Program-made: the position numbers and the translations under genes | The notes under the pieces: model-generated | The model's input: only the letters and a program-made list of their open reading frames with translations | What the model was told of the DNA's origin: nothing | Databases searched by the model: none | Origin: Schizochytrium sp. TIO01 | Lineage: Eukaryota; Sar; Bigyra; Thraustochytrida; Thraustochytriidae | NCBI GenBank assembly: GCA_004764695.1 | Contig: SMSO01000035.1 | Coordinates: 1,238,001 to 1,302,000, forward strand | Length of the DNA stretch: 64,000 nt | Direction of reading: 5' to 3' | Shown here: in pieces, positions 39,459 through 50,920 of the stretch | How the letters are laid out: every line of letters begins with the position of its first letter | Numbering within the stretch: the first letter of the stretch is position 1

Positions 39459-42400
39459 TATGTTTATTTTATTTTTTTATTGTTCTTTCTTTTTGGGAGA
39501 GGGAGAAAGAGTAGAAACCAGATAGCTGTGATAGCAATTCCCGGGTGGTGCGTTGTTCTATTCTCTAGTTATCATTATTTTTATTAGTAGTACACAGGGG
39601 TCAGCTTTGTCTATGAGGAAACAAAGGGAACGTGATTGAGTTTATGTGCCAACACCAACATATTGGTCCGGAGTGGCAGAACAAGGGTTGGAGGAGGTGT
39701 TCCAGCTGTGCCTTTTGTTCTGGTACTCAGTGTAGCTGAGGCGTTCCAGGAGTTCTCAACGGATCTTGTGAAGGCGACGGTGGTCAAGCATCATGAGTCA
39801 GGGCACCTATTAGACGATCGCTCGTTTGATGGCTGCTGGCTGCTGGCTGCAGGTTGCTGGTGCTGGATCATTGTTTGTGGATATTGAATAGTTGAGATTC
39901 TTTGTTCGGATTAGATTGACTTGGATGCTTCATGGGTGTCCTAGATTAAACACAATTTGTAAGATGTTGCACAAAAGATTAGCAGTTGGCCTGTCGTTCT
40001 TGCGCGAGGCACATTTGTAAAGTAAATGGTGGTATAAGGGTACCTACCCTGTTTGTGAACCAGACATGAATTTAGGGAGCTGAGGTAAACTAGATGAGCG
40101 AATTGAGGTTGCGTTATTTGCGTAAGACGTGAGCTTCTTGGTTGGCGCTTATGGTGTAATATTGTTTAGATCTCTAATTTGTGATTCGACAAGTACCTAT
40201 GTATGAAATAGACAGATTGAGCAGAAGAAATTGAAATTTCAGCAGGAACGGACACAGCAGATGTAGATTTTAACATTGGTTTCTTTCTTAAGGAAGGTCA
40301 CACCAAAAAAATATTTTTAAAAAATACAGCACATTTCGAAGGTGTATTAATTATAATTATATCAGGGCTATTTATAATTTGTAATGTTTCTTTAAGGCGA
40401 TCATTCCTTGTCTTGAATGGTAATCTCCTATGTTTTCGTCCCGCTTGTTAATTGACAACACAAACGAGACCTCTGTAGGGTTAATCTAAATATAAGCATT
40501 GGCCTGAGCTTTGGCAAGAGAAGGGACCTTTGTGCAGGTATGTAGGGTTAATCAAGGAAGCTCATTAGTGTTTGAAAGAAGTAGTGCTCCTGATAGTCTC
40601 TTCAAGTTTCCTGATTCTATAAGATTTTGCCTGTTAAGTTCTTTTCAAGAAGATGCAGAACTTTTCGTTCGAAATGAGTCTATTCGAAGTATACTGCCCC
40701 ACGCTATGTAATTGCTCTTTTACTTTTTTTTAATGTTTGTTTTAAATAGTTCATATACATTGTCTTCTTCTCTCTCTTCTTCCGTGTCATAAAATTGTAA
40801 TGGTTGTTTACAAATATAGAAAGTAGGTTTTGCATTGGGGGTTAGAATAGAGCAGGGCCTAACGCTAATCTCGATGTGGCCTCTCCTTCCTCATGTTGGG
40901 TTGTGCCCAAGTAGGTACCGTGCAACATCTATTAGTGTATGGTCAGAGATGATTGAACAACAGTCTTTTTGATGTCTTGTTTGCAAGCTTATGCGCTACT
41001 CAATGTCGCCTAAAGAAAAGAGGCACAACCCAATTCGTGAATAACCAGGGTTTCTTGGAGCATGCAAGAATAGAGTCAAGCGGTTTAATATCTATATATA
41101 TCCACCTCCACTTTTAGGATTCTTACTTGACCCCTCATATGGGAAAACTTTGCATCCACTTTTTTTCAACGAGTCGTTGCGTTGCTGTGCGTTTTGGGGA
41201 AGAAGCGTTCTGTCTTGAAAAGTGAGATATTCTTATTTTCCCGATCGTCCCCAGGAAGAAAAATAAAACCTGATGTTTTCATTCTGCCATATACTATTGA
41301 AAGGAAGAGTATATTTACTTGTCATTTAATAAAATAGAATTTCCGTGAAAGACTAAGGCCATGAATCGTTCACGGCAACACATTTTGCACGAACACGTTT
41401 GTCCAACGCCGCTTGAGAACGTGGAAGAAATAGAGTTAAAACATTTCCCGCCCGTCGATAGATTGCTAGTTGGAAAGGTTGGAAGACATGTGGCGCGCAT
41501 TAAACTGGAGCAAGGCTTCGGTGCTCAGCTTGCGTAGACCTTGCTCCACACTCAGTCTTTCCAACTCACGCCAAAGTACACAGGGAAGCAACCCGAATTA
41601 GATAAAATATCAACCGACCTCTGTTTCTTTTACTTGTAAGCTAAAAAGAAAAAAACGCACTAATGGACTTTGCCAGTTGGAGGAGCACACACCTACCTTG
41701 GTATTTCCTTCTAAACTTATATAGATGGAATTCGTTTCTGAGACAGGTGTCCGCTGAGTCTATCTAATCGAGAAAAAAAAGGCGCCTACCAAGTTACAAA
41801 AAAGAGGAGAACACGGCACCAACTAACTTGGAGCACCGTAACAGCATCATATTCTAACAGCCAAAGAAACCTGGGAAGGCACTCCAACTAGTCTTTTCAT
41901 AGCAGTTGGCATGAGCACATAAGAAGGAAACATGAAAGGGTACGTAGCGTAGTACCCAGTCAAGTCATATTCTCAGTTCAATCAACTTTTTTGTTTAATA
42001 CTATTTTTGGTACAAGAAGGTGTGTGTTTTGATGGTCTTTCATTGTAAGTACATAGAATTGCAATCGCGACCTTGGGTAGAGACAAGTTCTCCGCAACGT
42101 AGTTTTCACCCGCCACCTTAATAAACACTATTATTGCTGGTGGAACGAGGACTGATTCCTCGGCAAAGCCTGTGTAAATCAGACTTGCTAGCTGTAGCCT
42201 CGCGTGGCGCGTAGCCACGGCCTTAGCTCGCCTTGGAACAGTAAGCACGGCCTGCCAGACCGCAGAGTCAGAAGAAAAGGAGAGCTGGCGGTGGCATCGA
42301 TTGGCGGCAAGGAAGCTAATTCCGCACGCTGAAAGCCGAGGAGAGCGATTCGCTGCTTAGCTTAACCAGTGAGGAAGAGCCAAGACGCTGTTAGTACTTG

Positions 42401-43126
42401 CTGGTGCATGGCAGTATTTTGGACGTCGGAACTTGGTTAGAAACGCGCTCGTTTAAACCTTGTACTCCTTCTTCAATACTCTAGCAAGTAGAATCGGATC
42501 GCCAAGAGCGAGCACTCAAGAAAGCTTCTCTCTTCCTTGCCTCTATAAGCTACTATCAATTTGGAAGCGCCGTGAAAGAGTAGTGTCCACAAGAAAGTTG
42601 ACTTTGCCGTGGCAGATACTATCTCAGGCTTCTTTCACTGCTGTGTGTTGGCAAAGCACACAGCAGGGGAAAAAATCCATTTTTTATTGTTTTTGCTGTA
42701 TTGGTCAAACAGTGTTGTGTTCATAAGCCTGCAGGGAGTCAGAGAGTATATAATTTGACGATTATAGCTGGTTGATTGTTGGCCCAAGTGTTAGCTGGTA
42801 TACAATTTATCACTTACTTCAGGATTGGCAATCCACATTTTACTGTATCCCTAGAAATATTTTACAGACTGGAAAATCCTACCACTTCAAAGGAGAAAGG
42901 TCTCTTATATCAAACCATTAGAGCTTGTCAAATTTTTCGCTACAAACACTGGGACTTTATATCCGAAAACCCTCCACAACCTTCTCCACAAATATTAAAC
43001 TTTGTCGAATATTTAGAGGGAAAATTCCAAGGTGTCACATCGAGTGGAATTTTATTAATCAATATACACGTAATCCCTTGCGATACTGGAACAAGGTCCG
43101 TGTAGTAATTTATTTGTAAAGCCAGC
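39234..43126. other. 3.9-kb spacer; no supported gene
   Basis: AT-rich, with an (atct)n run at 39407-39460. The longest frames (41982-42248 minus, 42460-42726 plus, 42776-43105 plus) have no family features and no codon regularity that I can argue for. The right end should hold the promoter of the cyclic-nucleotide hydrolase gene. Confidence 0.5.
39407..39460. repeat. (ATCT)n microsatellite
   Basis: About twelve consecutive atct units, with one changed unit near the start (atcc). Confidence 0.95.
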
Positions 43127-46021
43127 ATGGGCGCCGGAAGCAGCGTACCCACAGCAGTGGGCTGCGACTCTGAGATTGTCATGGAACCAGCAGACCTTAC
43201 AAACCTCAACAAAGGGGTCGATGCATCAAATCTGCAACTTCGAAGCGGTGAGCCAGGTACTATTTCTACAAGTCACATTGAAGTTGCTCATGCACTGATG
43301 CGTCGCTCGCCATCGGACAATCCAGATGATGATGATGAGAATGACCGAAGATCAGTTAGCACATCAACAACGTATACGCGGCTTAGCACTCAAGCTTACG
43401 GAGGAATACATTCTGCCTTGAACACTCGTCAGCTTGATTCAGACGCATTGCGTGCAACATCAATCCGCCTACCACGAGGTGGCGTATACGTAAAGACATT
43501 AGCTGGAGCTATTCAGTTTGGAATTCCGCCTGACACAATTAAGGATTCTATGTCCTTAGGCCTTAATGTCCCAAGCCTTTTTGTTGTACCCCATGAGCGA
43601 TTTAACCTTGAATTGGGTATTAACGTTGCAGAAATTGAATTCCCAGCATACTTCAATTTCTTCATTCTTCAAAAAGATGTCGGAGTTCTCGTTACGGAGT
43701 CACAGCAGGAAGATCTTCGACGTGCATTTCGCGAGACGTTAGAAGGCCCCGCTGATGAATTTCTATTCCAAGATGAAGAGTATGGCAAGTTTTGTGACGA
43801 AGGGCAATTTGATGCTCGACCGAATCTTCGCAAGGAGATTGACTACTTCAAAGAACCTCGCAATGGACGGGAAATTTCCTGTGATACGCTGATTCGTTTT
43901 TCATTGTTTGATGATAGTGGTGTAGCTGACTTGTCTCATTTGGGCGAATCTCACAAGGAGTATTCACTACGAGTGATTGACCTACCAGGCGAAGAGCGTT
44001 ATGTAGTGCTTGAGAACTCTGCAGAAATTGCCTCTGTAACTTACGAAATGGCTTGCTACGTTCCAACACCAGAGGCTTTAGAGAAACAATTCAAAGAAAT
44101 TGTGATTCTTGAGCGCGACTTGGACACAATCAATCCAGACTGTGAGGAGGAGACCAAAGAGGCTGGTATTGGGGACAGTCCAAATCGAGAAATGCACGAC
44201 AGCTGTGGCTCACTACCTAAAGTACGTGCGAAGTCCACATCTGCCTCTGCGAATGCTCCTGAAGATGCTTTGAGTCGATTGGACAATGAAATTTATTGTC
44301 TAATATCTACTGGCACATTCACTCCACCTCAATTTGGCGTGACAATGTTGGGGAGCTCACATGGATTTGATAAAAGTGGCACTACAACTGGTTTTATCCT
44401 TTGGATTTATGGCCACGGAATTGCGGTGGACCCCCCTCCTCATTGTGACGCATATTTGTCTATGAACGGTGTGTCCCCTCGCCTTGTCACATATGTGATT
44501 TTAACCCACTGTCACGCTGATCACGATGCAGGTACCTTCCAGAAGATTTTAAAAGAGCGCAGGACTACACTTGTGACGACAAAAACAATCAGTGAGCACT
44601 TTTTGCGCAAATATTCTGCTGTTTCTGGTTTGAAACGAAACTTTTTGAAAAATCTCTTTGATTTTCACGAAGTGAAAATTGCGGAGCCTTTATACCTCAT
44701 GGGCGGAGTTTTTGAATTTTTTTATGCACTACACGCACTGCCATGCGTTGGATTTAAGGTGACCTGTGGTGAGAAAACTCTCTCCTATTCCGCTGACACC
44801 TTTAATGATAGAGAAGGTTTTGATATGCTTGAGGAACGAGGTATCATTAGCCCTCAGCGTAAACAAGCGTTACTTAATTTCCCATGGGACTGTGACTTGG
44901 TCCTCCATGAGTGTGGTGTACCACCCACCCATACTCCACCTTCAACACTGCAAAACCAACCGGAAAGCGTAAAGAAGAACCTTTACGCTGTACACATTGC
45001 AGATGATGCTGCCGAAAAGGCAGGCCTTCGGAAAGCAAAGTCAGGTTTTGAAAACACCATTGTCATTCACGAAAAACCACGTAAGATTGATGTTGCGATC
45101 AATACGTTGCAGCTTTGCTCAAAGACCGATGTTTTCCGCGAGGCAGACATTGCTCAATGTATCCATATTTTGCAATTAGCTACCCGTCATCGCTATCCCG
45201 CAGGCTTTGAGCTGAAGGGTCCTGTCGGAGGATTGTTCTTTATTGTAGCCGAAGGTGTGCTCAAGGTAGAGAGGGCTGGCCGTGACCCAATGTTTTTGAA
45301 GCTAGGTGACTATTTTGGCGAAATTTCTGCAATGACTGGAGATACAGAGGAAATGCAACTTACAGCCATTACTGATGTGTCAATCGTAGAGTTCAACAAA
45401 TATGCTTTCAATCAATTCCTGAAGGACTGCCCAGATGTGAAGCACCGCCTATTATCTCTTGAGAAAATGCGAAAGCAAGGTTTCTCTGGGGCTCTAAAGA
45501 AAAACTCTGTGTTGTGTCACTTGTCTTTTCCACAGAAGACACAGTTGCAAAGTCTCACAAATACACCACGACATTATGCGAAAGGAGAACAGCTCATTGG
45601 TATAGGTGAGGTGGGTAAGAGTGTTTTTATTGTCTCAAATGGCACTCTTATGGTTTCCAAAGACCAAACTGAGACTAACGGCCTTCCATCTAATACAAAT
45701 GTATCTATCGTTGATAAGAAAGCCACTGTGGTTCGTTCGCGGGGTAGCGGTATCCCTAGTACGCGACATTCTAAAAACCGAGGTTCCTTGAAGCTAAAGA
45801 TTGGTGCGATGTATATTCCAGAATACAGCATGCGGCATGCTGTACATGGTGACTCTGAAAGCGAATTGAATGAGGAAACAACAGGGGAAACTCGCAGTGT
45901 CATTGCTCATTCAGATGCTAGTGTGTTTGAAATTAACTTGGAAGGTTTCAAAGATTTTCTTCTCCGAAACCCAGGTGTCCAGTTAGCTCTTATGAAGTTT
46001 GCAAGCGGAGTTTGTGTTTGA
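43127..46021 (+). CDS. Metallo-beta-lactamase-fold hydrolase with two cyclic-nucleotide-binding domains (GbpA/GbpB-like)
   Basis: Predicted cyclic-nucleotide-regulated phosphodiesterase, 964 residues. The closest layout I know is Dictyostelium GbpA/GbpB, cyclic-nucleotide-stimulated phosphodiesterases with a Zn2+ hydrolase domain followed by two cNMP domains. The Zn motif HCHADHD gives His461, His463, Asp465 and His466. Further metal-ligand regions follow (SYSADTFND, LVLHECGVP, YAVHIADDA). cNMP domain 1 is about residues 680-790 with the phosphate-binding cassette around YFGEISAM. Domain 2 is about 800-960 and carries a roughly 60-residue insertion (near 845-910). The N-terminus MGAGSS fits the N-myristoylation consensus, so membrane attachment is likely. 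Residues 60-360 are a separate N-terminal region that I do not recognise. Intronless. Catalysis on cAMP or cGMP is inferred. Confidence 0.85.
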   Translation: MGAGSSVPTAVGCDSEIVMEPADLTNLNKGVDASNLQLRSGEPGTISTSHIEVAHALMRRSPSDNPDDDDENDRRSVSTSTTYTRLSTQAYGGIHSALNTRQLDSDALRATSIRLPRGGVYVKTLAGAIQFGIPPDTIKDSMSLGLNVPSLFVVPHERFNLELGINVAEIEFPAYFNFFILQKDVGVLVTESQQEDLRRAFRETLEGPADEFLFQDEEYGKFCDEGQFDARPNLRKEIDYFKEPRNGREISCDTLIRFSLFDDSGVADLSHLGESHKEYSLRVIDLPGEERYVVLENSAEIASVTYEMACYVPTPEALEKQFKEIVILERDLDTINPDCEEETKEAGIGDSPNREMHDSCGSLPKVRAKSTSASANAPEDALSRLDNEIYCLISTGTFTPPQFGVTMLGSSHGFDKSGTTTGFILWIYGHGIAVDPPPHCDAYLSMNGVSPRLVTYVILTHCHADHDAGTFQKILKERRTTLVTTKTISEHFLRKYSAVSGLKRNFLKNLFDFHEVKIAEPLYLMGGVFEFFYALHALPCVGFKVTCGEKTLSYSADTFNDREGFDMLEERGIISPQRKQALLNFPWDCDLVLHECGVPPTHTPPSTLQNQPESVKKNLYAVHIADDAAEKAGLRKAKSGFENTIVIHEKPRKIDVAINTLQLCSKTDVFREADIAQCIHILQLATRHRYPAGFELKGPVGGLFFIVAEGVLKVERAGRDPMFLKLGDYFGEISAMTGDTEEMQLTAITDVSIVEFNKYAFNQFLKDCPDVKHRLLSLEKMRKQGFSGALKKNSVLCHLSFPQKTQLQSLTNTPRHYAKGEQLIGIGEVGKSVFIVSNGTLMVSKDQTETNGLPSNTNVSIVDKKATVVRSRGSGIPSTRHSKNRGSLKLKIGAMYIPEYSMRHAVHGDSESELNEETTGETRSVIAHSDASVFEINLEGFKDFLLRNPGVQLALMKFASGVCV

Positions 46022-46583
46022 GGAAAGGTTGTTTCATCCTCAGTGATTTGCAGCGTTTCTGGGATGGGACCACTGTAAAACATTTCACTCAGAAGAAACT
46101 TGTGACATATCTGTTTGCAAAGGACGATATAGAAGTATTCACATGGGAGGTGGCTACAAATTCAAAGAGAAAACGTTACGTCTGTGCATTGAAATAAGTG
46201 CTTTTGTATCAACATCGCTATAATGTTATCATTTTTGTGTGCTAAGAAACAATTTATTTGATGTTTTATCCTTCTTTTTTAAAATCATTATTGACTGCCG
46301 ATGCAATCTAAGAATCGTTTAGAAATGCTTGAACACAATCCAGTTCCATGTCGTTCTCTATAGCTTCCTTTCTCCACTAGATCTGTGATATGTTCTCACA
46401 GATATCAATTTCGATCTACAGGTTAACAACGAAAGAAGATCATTTTTATTGTGTGTGGATGATTGATTTGATTTATAAGTTTTGAGAAGGAAACATGTAA
46501 AAAAGTTATAAAATATCGAAATATGAATAAAATCAGGGAAGCGGTTTAGAGTATGAATCGAAATATTGTAGTAGATGGAGCCT
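46022..46583. other. Convergent 3' region
   Basis: A 562-bp AT-rich spacer between convergent stop codons. A 61-codon frame after the first stop (46012-46197) shows no similarity I can name and is left uncalled. Confidence 0.5.
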
Positions 46584-48632
46584 CTAATTACTACTTTCGG
46601 AAGCCACAACATCAAGAGCATATTCCATATCAAGCAAGAGGTCAGAAGCAGTTTCAAGACCAATGCTGAGGCGAATGACATCATCCCCAGCACCTGCAGC
46701 GGTGCGCTGCTCATCGCTGAGCTGGCGATGAGTTGTCGACGCAGGGTGCAGAGCAAGAGAGCGAGAATCTCCAAGGTTCGCGACGTGAGAAATAAGATTG
46801 AGGTTTTCAACAAATGTAACACCTGCCTTGAAACCACCCTTGAGGCCAAAGGTGAACACACTGCCAGCACCACCAGGAAGATACCTTTGCGCACGCTCGT
46901 AGTACTTGGAGGACTCGAGGCCCGCATAGGACACCCAGGAAACCTGCGGGTGTGCCTCAAGGTACTTGGCAACAATTTCAGCGTTGTAAACATGGCGCTC
47001 CATCCGCAAAGCGAGAGTTTCGGTACCCAGGAGAGTCAAGAAAGCGTTCATTGGTGCCATGGTAGGACCAAGGTCACGAAGTCCGACAGTATGCGCGTGG
47101 GTGGTAAAGGCAAGGTCACCAAAACTTTCCCAGAAAGTGAGACCGTGGTAACCATTCTCAGGCTGTGTTAGACTCGGGTATTTGTCAGCAGGAACATTAC
47201 TCCAGTTGAAGCTTCCCATATCTACAATGCATCCACCGAGAGAGGTTCCGTTGCCAGAGAGGAACTTTGTGGTACTGTGGGCAACGAAGTCAGCACCATA
47301 CTCGCCAGGTCGGCATAACGCAGGGGTAGCCATGGTGTTGTCGACAGCAAGAGGAACACCGGCCTCGTGAGCAAGCTCCGCAAGCTTCTCAATGTCAGAA
47401 ATGACACCACCAGGATTTGCGAGACTCTCAACCCAAAGAAGCTTACACTTGGGGTGGGCCAGGGCGTTGCGGAGAGCAGCATAATCATCTGTATCAACAT
47501 GGGTACAGTGCCAATCAAACTTCTCGCCCATCTTCTTAAACTGGTTAAAGGAGCCACCATAGAGGTTCTTGGCACCCACAAAGTGGTCCCCAGGCTTCAT
47601 GAGTGTAAACAAAGTGAGGAGCTGTGCAGCGTGGCCGGAGGCAACACAGGTGGCACCGCGTCCTCCTTCAAGGGTACAGATTCTCTCTTCGAGGGCAGCT
47701 ACAGTGGGGTTGCTGAGACGGCCATAGAGGTTACCAAATGACTGAAGGTTGAAGAGACTAGCAGCCTGGTCCACATCTTCAAAGACATAACCCGAGGTTT
47801 GATAGATCGGGAAAGCACGCGCACCAGTTTCAGAGTCTGGCGGGGTTCCAGAGTGTACACAGCGAGTTTCAAGGCCGCTAAATTTTGGTCCCTTTTGAGG
47901 CTTACCGTTAGACTTTCCAACAGGCCTACGTTTGCTAGTGAGCACACCACTGTTGAAGCCGTGCCATCCGAGTTCACCAAAGAGACGAGAGAATTCGATC
48001 TTAGGGCATCGGTCCATGACGACCTGGATTCCATTCTTTTCGCAGATTTCACGTGCCGAATCGTTGCGAACGCCGAGCTGCATCCAAACAGTTTTGATGC
48101 GTTTCTCATCCTTGAGCTTAATGGCCTCCTCTGCAATGCCATAGGCAGCCTCTGACGCGCGGAAAATGTCAACCATATCGATGGGCCCAGGGACCTCGGC
48201 GAGAGATGCATAGCACTTCTCACCAAGAATCTCCTTACCAGCCATGGCAGGGTTAACTGGGATAACACGGAAACCCTTTTTCTGAAGGTACTTCATTGCA
48301 AAAAATGAAGGCCTTTTCCAGTTGCCACTGGCACCGACCATAGCAAGAGTCTTGGTGGATTCCAAGACTGCCGAGATGTATTCATCAGTGTACTCGAGCG
48401 GTGCCAACGAAGCCTCAGTTGAGCCCGATGTTTTCTTATCTCCGCTTGAGCTGCTGAATCCGCGAGCAGCAAACACAGCGCAAGCTTTGCTACCATTCGC
48501 AGCAGCAACTTCGTGCTGTACAATCTTGAGAACTCCTGGACCAGCAGTCTTGGGCACCAGCCGCTTGCCTTGCGCCAGCAGCGTGGCTTGAGCTCGCCTG
48601 GAGCCTGCTCGAGCGGCCTTTTGCAGCATCAT
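46584..48632 (-). CDS. Fusion: mitochondrial CoA-binding domain + O-acetylhomoserine sulfhydrylase
   Basis: 682 residues from the ATG at 48632; a second ATG 57 codons upstream (48803) adds only polar sequence. Residues 1-63 are Arg/Ala/Lys-rich with no acids at the start and include ARGFSSSSG, a typical mitochondrial presequence. Residues 80-230 are a CoA-binding (YccU-like) Rossmann domain (TLAMVGASGNWKRPS...VIPVNPAMAGKEILGEKCY, TVWMQLGVRND, VVMDRCPKIE). Residues 250-682 are a Cys/Met-metabolism PLP enzyme: ETRCVHSG start, YGRLSNPT, VDNTMATP, and the PLP lysine in HSTTKFLSGNG (Lys456). The enzyme half makes homocysteine from O-acetylhomoserine and sulfide (or cysteine from O-acetylserine). 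In bacteria the two domains are usually separate, often neighbouring, genes. Intronless. Confidence 0.92.
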   Translation of the reverse strand: MMLQKAARAGSRRAQATLLAQGKRLVPKTAGPGVLKIVQHEVAAANGSKACAVFAARGFSSSSGDKKTSGSTEASLAPLEYTDEYISAVLESTKTLAMVGASGNWKRPSFFAMKYLQKKGFRVIPVNPAMAGKEILGEKCYASLAEVPGPIDMVDIFRASEAAYGIAEEAIKLKDEKRIKTVWMQLGVRNDSAREICEKNGIQVVMDRCPKIEFSRLFGELGWHGFNSGVLTSKRRPVGKSNGKPQKGPKFSGLETRCVHSGTPPDSETGARAFPIYQTSGYVFEDVDQAASLFNLQSFGNLYGRLSNPTVAALEERICTLEGGRGATCVASGHAAQLLTLFTLMKPGDHFVGAKNLYGGSFNQFKKMGEKFDWHCTHVDTDDYAALRNALAHPKCKLLWVESLANPGGVISDIEKLAELAHEAGVPLAVDNTMATPALCRPGEYGADFVAHSTTKFLSGNGTSLGGCIVDMGSFNWSNVPADKYPSLTQPENGYHGLTFWESFGDLAFTTHAHTVGLRDLGPTMAPMNAFLTLLGTETLALRMERHVYNAEIVAKYLEAHPQVSWVSYAGLESSKYYERAQRYLPGGAGSVFTFGLKGGFKAGVTFVENLNLISHVANLGDSRSLALHPASTTHRQLSDEQRTAAGAGDDVIRLSIGLETASDLLLDMEYALDVVASESSN

Positions 48633-50503
48633 AGTATCAGAATACCTGGAGTCTTCGTCTTTCTCTGCCTTTTGGAGACGGCAGTTTCTTGTGGCAGACC
48701 GATCGAGCAATCGATCAATGAATTGCTTGATTGCTTGATTGATTGATTGATGGATTGCTTTGACACAAATTGATTGATCGTGTTGTTCGGTGTTAGAGAC
48801 CATCTATCTCTGTGCTAACTAGGAAGTGCTACTACAAATAATAACAATAGGTTTCGAAACCTTTCTTGTAGGAAGGCCTCAGGCATACTGATACATACCC
48901 ATTCTATCGATAGACGGGATTGAGGTAAGCAGTGCCTACTATGTCTACATTGCATTGCACACCATGATTGTCTCCATTTGGATTCTGTGGATCGACAGTT
49001 GGTTAGTTAGTTAGCAATCCTCAAGTGAAGCCTCTGAACTTTATGAATCCAAGCAGGCTGAAGCGGCGTGGCCCATGGAGGTGGACTTGCTTTGCTTGAG
49101 CTAGCTGCCTGCCAAGCCAAGATCGAGTTCACGGTCCGGTTTGCAAAGGTCTGAGGACGACGACTTGACTGCAGAGCCTCCAGCGAAAGATCATCTCAAC
49201 AACCGGCGGGTGTCTGCGCAAGCGGCGAAAGATTGGATTGAGAACGCACGCAGTCAACAGAGCGATCTTATCTTGGGAGGAATTGTTGAAGAGCAGGCCC
49301 GAAGGCTTTGTTTGCCCCGCGTAAAACTCCGCGGCCCAGGCCCTTCGCTTCCACTGCACGCGTGTGGTTCGTGATCACCAGTGCTCGTATTTACCATGAT
49401 TAATAGTTGACGACGTTCCGAAGGATGGATGTTTGCAAAACTCCGACTTGAGGGAAAGCAACTGTATCATGAGATTGCTGAGGAAGTGCTTCTACGAAGA
49501 CGGGCACGAAGAAGGAATATCATGAAATGTACTATACAGCATTGGACAGTTTGGTGATCTTGTGATGCTGGCTGTTGTATGTGACTTCGCTCCCTTTGCT
49601 GAGGAGGAGCGTTGTTCGTTCGTTCGGCGAGAATCTGATATCTAGAGTATTCTTGCGAACTTTTGATAATCCCATTCGTGTGGCGTCTGTCCTCAATGGC
49701 TCTTCATCCTCTTCATCATCCCAGAATTGAAGTACAACAAGTCAATATTTGTTTGTACCATTTCTTGCCCAAGCACAAGGATCTTGGAGTTTTGCCAATA
49801 GTTCGCAGCCCAAGTCAGCTCTTTAAAGCAATCTCCATGCTAGACACGCAATTGCAAAGTGCGCATGATCTGCTCCTCTGGTCCTCCGACGAGGGAGATA
49901 GATACAGTACCAATGCTCTACTACACAGGTCTTCAATCAATGAGTGATCGTTGCGTTGTTTTGACTTGAGTTTTTCTACCCCAATTAAAAGATTTTAACT
50001 CAACACTGTAACACCTTTAGTCCTCTTCTAATTGTCATAGTATTCCTACGGGCGCCGCAGCTCAATCCTCCTTAATCTCCTGCCCCTCTCACCTTAAAAG
50101 TTTCCTCAGCTGCTGCTGCATTAGCTCGCAGTTGAACAAGTCACTTATAGGACAGTATAACCTGTTTATGAGAGGCTATAACCCACTTGAGGTACCTATA
50201 ACCTACTTTTCTTCTTGAGGGCTTTCTCTTCGCCACAATTTCACGCTCCTTCTCATTGCATTCGTTCTGCAAGTGGGTTATAGGGATAGGTACTATACAA
50301 GTTTACTGAATGCTATACTATAGATAGTGTATTCTTCACTTATAAAAAAGCTTATAATGCTCTGAGTGACCAGCTTGAATTGGGTGATCGAGTGATTGAT
50401 TGCCGCTTTCTCGTTCTCCATCGATCATCGCAGCATCTGCAAAGACAATCTCCTGCTCGTCCTTTGACCGACCGTCCTCGCATTCTCCTCGAACCCCGTC
50501 ACC
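48633..50503. other. Divergent spacer, 1.9 kb, with two weak frames
   Basis: Holds two promoters. A gattgattgattgattg run sits near 48728-48750. The plus-strand frame 49141-49374 (77 codons, no ATG start) has a balanced hydrophilic composition. The frame 49663-49947 is the other candidate. Neither matches a family that I know, and they could be relics. Short tgggttatag-type repeats occur near 50150-50290. Confidence 0.4.
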
Positions 50504-50920
50504 ATGTCTCTCCTGGCTCTTCGCTCGGGCTTCCGCGCCCCTGCTGCTCGCGGTGTCGTTCAATCGTCTGTTTCTGCGTCCTCATTGAGCGCTGTGCCTG
50601 TCTCCGCCATGCGTACTCTGGAGCAGGTCCGCGGTCTTGCCACCCCGTCCACGAAGAACATGACTGAGGAGGAGAAGCGGAAGATGCGCCGCGACCGCCG
50701 CCGCCGCGCTGACCCTATCTTCAAGCAGCCGATGGCTAAGAACACCATGTTCGTGCTCAGTAATGGCGCCACCTTTCACATGCCATATGTTCACCCGGAG
50801 TCCTTCCCTGTGCTGCGTATGCGTACTGACACTGCCAACACCACTGAGTACCTCTCACCCAAGCAAATTGAGGCTGCCAAGGAGCGTGACGCCTCCAAGG
50901 ATGCTGACAAGTCCAAGTAA
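50504..50920 (+). CDS. Small mitochondrial protein, possible ribosomal protein bL31m
   Basis: 138 residues with a good start context (gtcaccATGt). The first 45 residues are Ala/Ser/Arg-rich without acids and end ...VRGLATPS, a clear mitochondrial presequence. A very basic stretch follows (RKMRRDRRRRADPIFKQP, about 59-76), then a compact core, FVLSNGATFHMPYVHPESF, and LRMRTDTANTTEYLSP. This resembles the core of mitochondrial bL31 (a LSDGST-type strand followed by L-L-KDTRNH). Import into the mitochondrion is well supported. The ribosomal identity is tentative and rests on this short pattern. Confidence 0.6.
   Translation: MSLLALRSGFRAPAARGVVQSSVSASSLSAVPVSAMRTLEQVRGLATPSTKNMTEEEKRKMRRDRRRRADPIFKQPMAKNTMFVLSNGATFHMPYVHPESFPVLRMRTDTANTTEYLSPKQIEAAKERDASKDADKSK

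Noticed and set aside
46012-46197. Frame just after the cyclic-nucleotide hydrolase as an extra exon
   Set aside because: The second cNMP domain already ends before the stop, no good donor precedes it, and the sequence resembles no family.
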